64,000 nt of DNA from contig NZ_JACIDA010000003.1 of the NCBI RefSeq assembly GCF_014196125.1, forward strand, positions 62,001 to 126,000. The letters are read 5' to 3'. Source of the DNA: Brevundimonas mediterranea (GTDB taxonomy: Bacteria > Pseudomonadota > Alphaproteobacteria > Caulobacterales > Caulobacteraceae). Of this stretch, positions 62,233 to 64,000 are shown one piece after another. How positions within the stretch are numbered: position 1 is the first letter of the stretch; the number at the start of each line of letters is the position of its first letter. The notes under the pieces are model-generated. The model was not told the DNA's origin and searched no databases. It saw nothing but the letters and a program-made list of their open reading frames with translations. Made by a program: the position numbers and the translations under genes.

Positions 62233-63102
62233 ATGACCCTCCCCCACGCCCTGCCCCACCTCGGCGCCGTCGCCGACGACTATGACATTCTGCTCTGCGA
62301 CGTCTGGGGGGTGATCCACAACGGGCGCGAAAGCTGGGCGAGGCCGTGCGAGGCTCTGACGCGATTCAACCGCGAGGGCGGGCATGTGGTGCTGATCTCC
62401 AACTCGCCCCGGCCGGCCTCGGACGTGATCGCCCAGTTGGACGGCCTGGGCGTGCCGCGCGAGGCGTGGAAGGCCTTCGTCACCTCCGGAGACGCCACGC
62501 GCGCCGAACTGGCCAAGCGGGCGCCCGGCCCGGCCTGGATCGTCGGACCAGAGCGTGACGCCCCCCTCTACGCCGGGCTGGGGCTGGACCGCGCCGCCGG
62601 CGCAGAGGCCGCCGCCTTCATCTCCGTCACCGGCCCCGTGGACGACACGACCGAGACGCCCGAGGACTATCGCGAGCGGTTCGCGGTCGGCGCGGCGCGC
62701 GATCTGGAGCTGATCTGCGCCAACCCCGATCGGGTGGTTCAGCGCGGCGACAAGCTGATCTACTGCGGCGGGGCGCTGGCCGACCTGTACGAGTCGCTGG
62801 GCGGCCGGGTCGTCATGGCGGGCAAGCCCTATGCCCCGATCTATGATCTGGCGATCAAGGAGGCGCAGACGCTGCTGGGCCGGCCGATCGATCGGTCGCG
62901 CGTCCTGTGCATCGGCGACGGCGTCGTCACAGACGTCATGGGGGCCAACGCCCAAGCCCTGGACTGCCTGTTCGTCGCCCAGGGCATTCACGGGGACCAG
63001 GCCAAGGGCGAGGACGGGACGCTGGATCCCGGCCGCGCCGGCGATCTGCTGAAGTCTGAAACAACATATGCGCGATACGCCGCGCTCGAACTCGCCTGGT
63101 AA
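62233..63102 (+). CDS. TIGR01459-type HAD hydrolase
   Basis: A 289-residue HAD class IIA phosphatase. Motif I is DVWGVIHNG (nucleophile Asp in LLCDVWG), motif II SNSPRP, and the end motif GDGVVTDVMGA. It resembles NagD/pyridoxal-phosphatase-type enzymes, substrate unknown. It lies just after tipF. Confidence 0.85.
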   Translation: MTLPHALPHLGAVADDYDILLCDVWGVIHNGRESWARPCEALTRFNREGGHVVLISNSPRPASDVIAQLDGLGVPREAWKAFVTSGDATRAELAKRAPGPAWIVGPERDAPLYAGLGLDRAAGAEAAAFISVTGPVDDTTETPEDYRERFAVGAARDLELICANPDRVVQRGDKLIYCGGALADLYESLGGRVVMAGKPYAPIYDLAIKEAQTLLGRPIDRSRVLCIGDGVVTDVMGANAQALDCLFVAQGIHGDQAKGEDGTLDPGRAGDLLKSETTYARYAALELAW

Positions 63103-63141
63103 GGCTCGCCATTTTGTCGCACCGCAGCTAAAGCCTGCAGC

Positions 63142-63603
63142 ATGGTCGAATTGGTACAGCAGCATCCGTCCGGTGGTTACATCCTGGACGAACTTCACGT
63201 CGGCATGGCCGCCGAGAAAATCGTGGTCGCCACGGAGGACCGGATTCGGCTGTTCGCCGAGGCGTCCGACGACTTCAACCCTGTCCACCTGGACGAGGCC
63301 TTTGCGTCCAAGACCGCCTATCGCGGCCGGATCGCGCATGGCTTGCTGAGCGCCTCGTTCGGATCGGCCGTGGTCGGCACCATGCTGCCGGGCGCCGGGT
63401 CGATCTACATCTCCCAGACCCTGGCCTTTCATCAGCCAGTGCGGATCGACGATGTCGTCCGCATCCTGATTACGGTGATCGAGGTCGAAGCCGAGAGCGC
63501 GCGGGTCAAGCTGAGTTGCGAGGGCTTTGTCAACGACGTGATGATCATGGACGGCGTGGCCGTCGTCCGCGTTCCGCGCCGGCGCAAACCCTCCCAGCGC
63601 TGA
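63142..63603 (+). CDS. MaoC-like (R)-hydratase
   Basis: A 153-residue hot-dog fold enzyme. The hydratase-2 residues are visible in FAEASDDFNPVHLDEAFA (Asp and His of the catalytic dyad) and GRIAHGLLSASF. It probably hydrates trans-2-enoyl-CoA to the (R)-3-hydroxy form. Its TGA overlaps the ribF ATG (TGATG). Confidence 0.85.
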   Translation: MVELVQQHPSGGYILDELHVGMAAEKIVVATEDRIRLFAEASDDFNPVHLDEAFASKTAYRGRIAHGLLSASFGSAVVGTMLPGAGSIYISQTLAFHQPVRIDDVVRILITVIEVEAESARVKLSCEGFVNDVMIMDGVAVVRVPRRRKPSQR

Positions 63604-64000
63604 TGCAGATCGTCCGCGACTGGCGCGACGTTCCCGACGCCCTGAAGGGTGCGGCGGTCGCCGTCGGCGCCTTCGACGGCGTCCACCGGGGCCACCAGGC
63701 GGTCATCGCCGGCGCCAGAGCGGCCGCCGAACGCCTGGGCGCGCCACTGGGCGTCGTCAGCTTCGATCCCCATCCGCGCCGCTGGTTCCAGCCTGAGGCC
63801 GCACCCTTTCGCCTGATGACGCCGGACCAGATGGCCGAGGCCCTGGCGCCTCTGGGGGTGGAGATCCTGTATCTGCTGCCCTTCGACGCCCAGATGGCGG
63901 GCATGAGCGACGCGGACTTCGCCGAACAGGTGCTGGCGCGGGGGCTTGGCGTGCGCCACGCCGCCGTCGGCTTCGACTTCACCTTCGGCAAGGGCCGTTC
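63603..64000 (+). CDS. ribF: Riboflavin kinase / FAD synthetase, partial
   Basis: The first 132 codons of ribF, cut by the window edge. The ATG at 63603 overlaps the MaoC stop. The FAD-synthetase nucleotidyltransferase motif VGAFDGVHRGHQAVI is at about 16-30 and SFDPHPRRWF follows. It makes FMN and then FAD. The kinase half lies outside. Confidence 0.9.
   Translation, partial: MQIVRDWRDVPDALKGAAVAVGAFDGVHRGHQAVIAGARAAAERLGAPLGVVSFDPHPRRWFQPEAAPFRLMTPDQMAEALAPLGVEILYLLPFDAQMAGMSDADFAEQVLARGLGVRHAAVGFDFTFGKGR

Overview
The window looks like the chromosome of a high-GC alphaproteobacterium of the order Caulobacterales, most likely Brevundimonas-like. This rests on the overall gene set and protein flavour (a degenerate-EAL TipF homologue, opgH, a TIGR01459-type HAD protein, an mraZ-to-ftsW division cluster with rnpB beside it). 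It is inference from recall; no search was run.

Layout. (1) 1-2655: a sugar-utilisation edge. A lipoprotein GH30 glycosidase is flanked by two near-identical LacI-type operators and followed by its LacI-family regulator. (2) About 2.8-21.4 kb: an accessory region ending in a tyrosine integrase that faces the 3' end of a tRNA-Ser(GGA) gene. It carries an HTH protein, a Fic protein, a four-gene co-directional cluster (PLD-SNF2 helicase, Eco57I-like adenine methyltransferase, compact SMC/RecF-like ATPase, DUF262-DUF1524 protein), several small or unrecognised proteins, an RHH protein, a MerR-like protein, an excisionase-like HTH protein and the integrase. The four-gene cluster is the best candidate for an unusual biological system: it resembles a helicase-methylase-ATPase defence layout with an added GmrSD/SspE-like nuclease. 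(3) 21.5-29.3 kb: housekeeping genes msrA, hglS, an acyltransferase-DUF998 fusion, the osmoregulated glucan synthase opgH, and an SDR whose ribosome-binding site lies in a perfect hairpin. (4) 29.3-41.2 kb, minus strand: small membrane proteins, then the tightly overlapped division and cell-wall operon mraZ-rsmH-ftsL-ftsI-murE-murF-mraY-murD-ftsW. Its leader has four phased TGGG repeats (MraZ box) and a GAAC-N7-GAAC LexA-like site. (5) 41.5-47.6 kb: rnpB, a divergent FtsW/RodA-like protein, an AmpD-type amidase, sppA, panD, a SIMPL protein and a CAU-anticodon tRNA. (6) 47.7-55.2 kb: exported repeat protein, Hsp70-like protein, CitE-like lyase, SDR, free-Met-R-sulfoxide reductase, Sel1 protein and a beta-helix protein. 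(7) 55.2-56.1 kb: a gene-free stretch with two palindromic repeats and a hairpin-dense block of unknown nature. (8) 56.1-64 kb: CPA2 antiporter, DUF2093, an M23 peptidase, a response regulator, a LpxL-like acyltransferase, an SDR, tipF, a HAD phosphatase, a MaoC hydratase and the start of ribF.

How they work together. The 31-41 kb operon makes lipid II and the septal FtsW-FtsI synthase. The SEDS-like protein, amidase and M23 peptidase add peptidoglycan-related functions around it. The accessory region reads as a tRNA-targeted island carrying defence functions. Its left boundary is uncertain: the only candidate duplicate of the tRNA end found by eye is a 17/20 match at 2873-2892.
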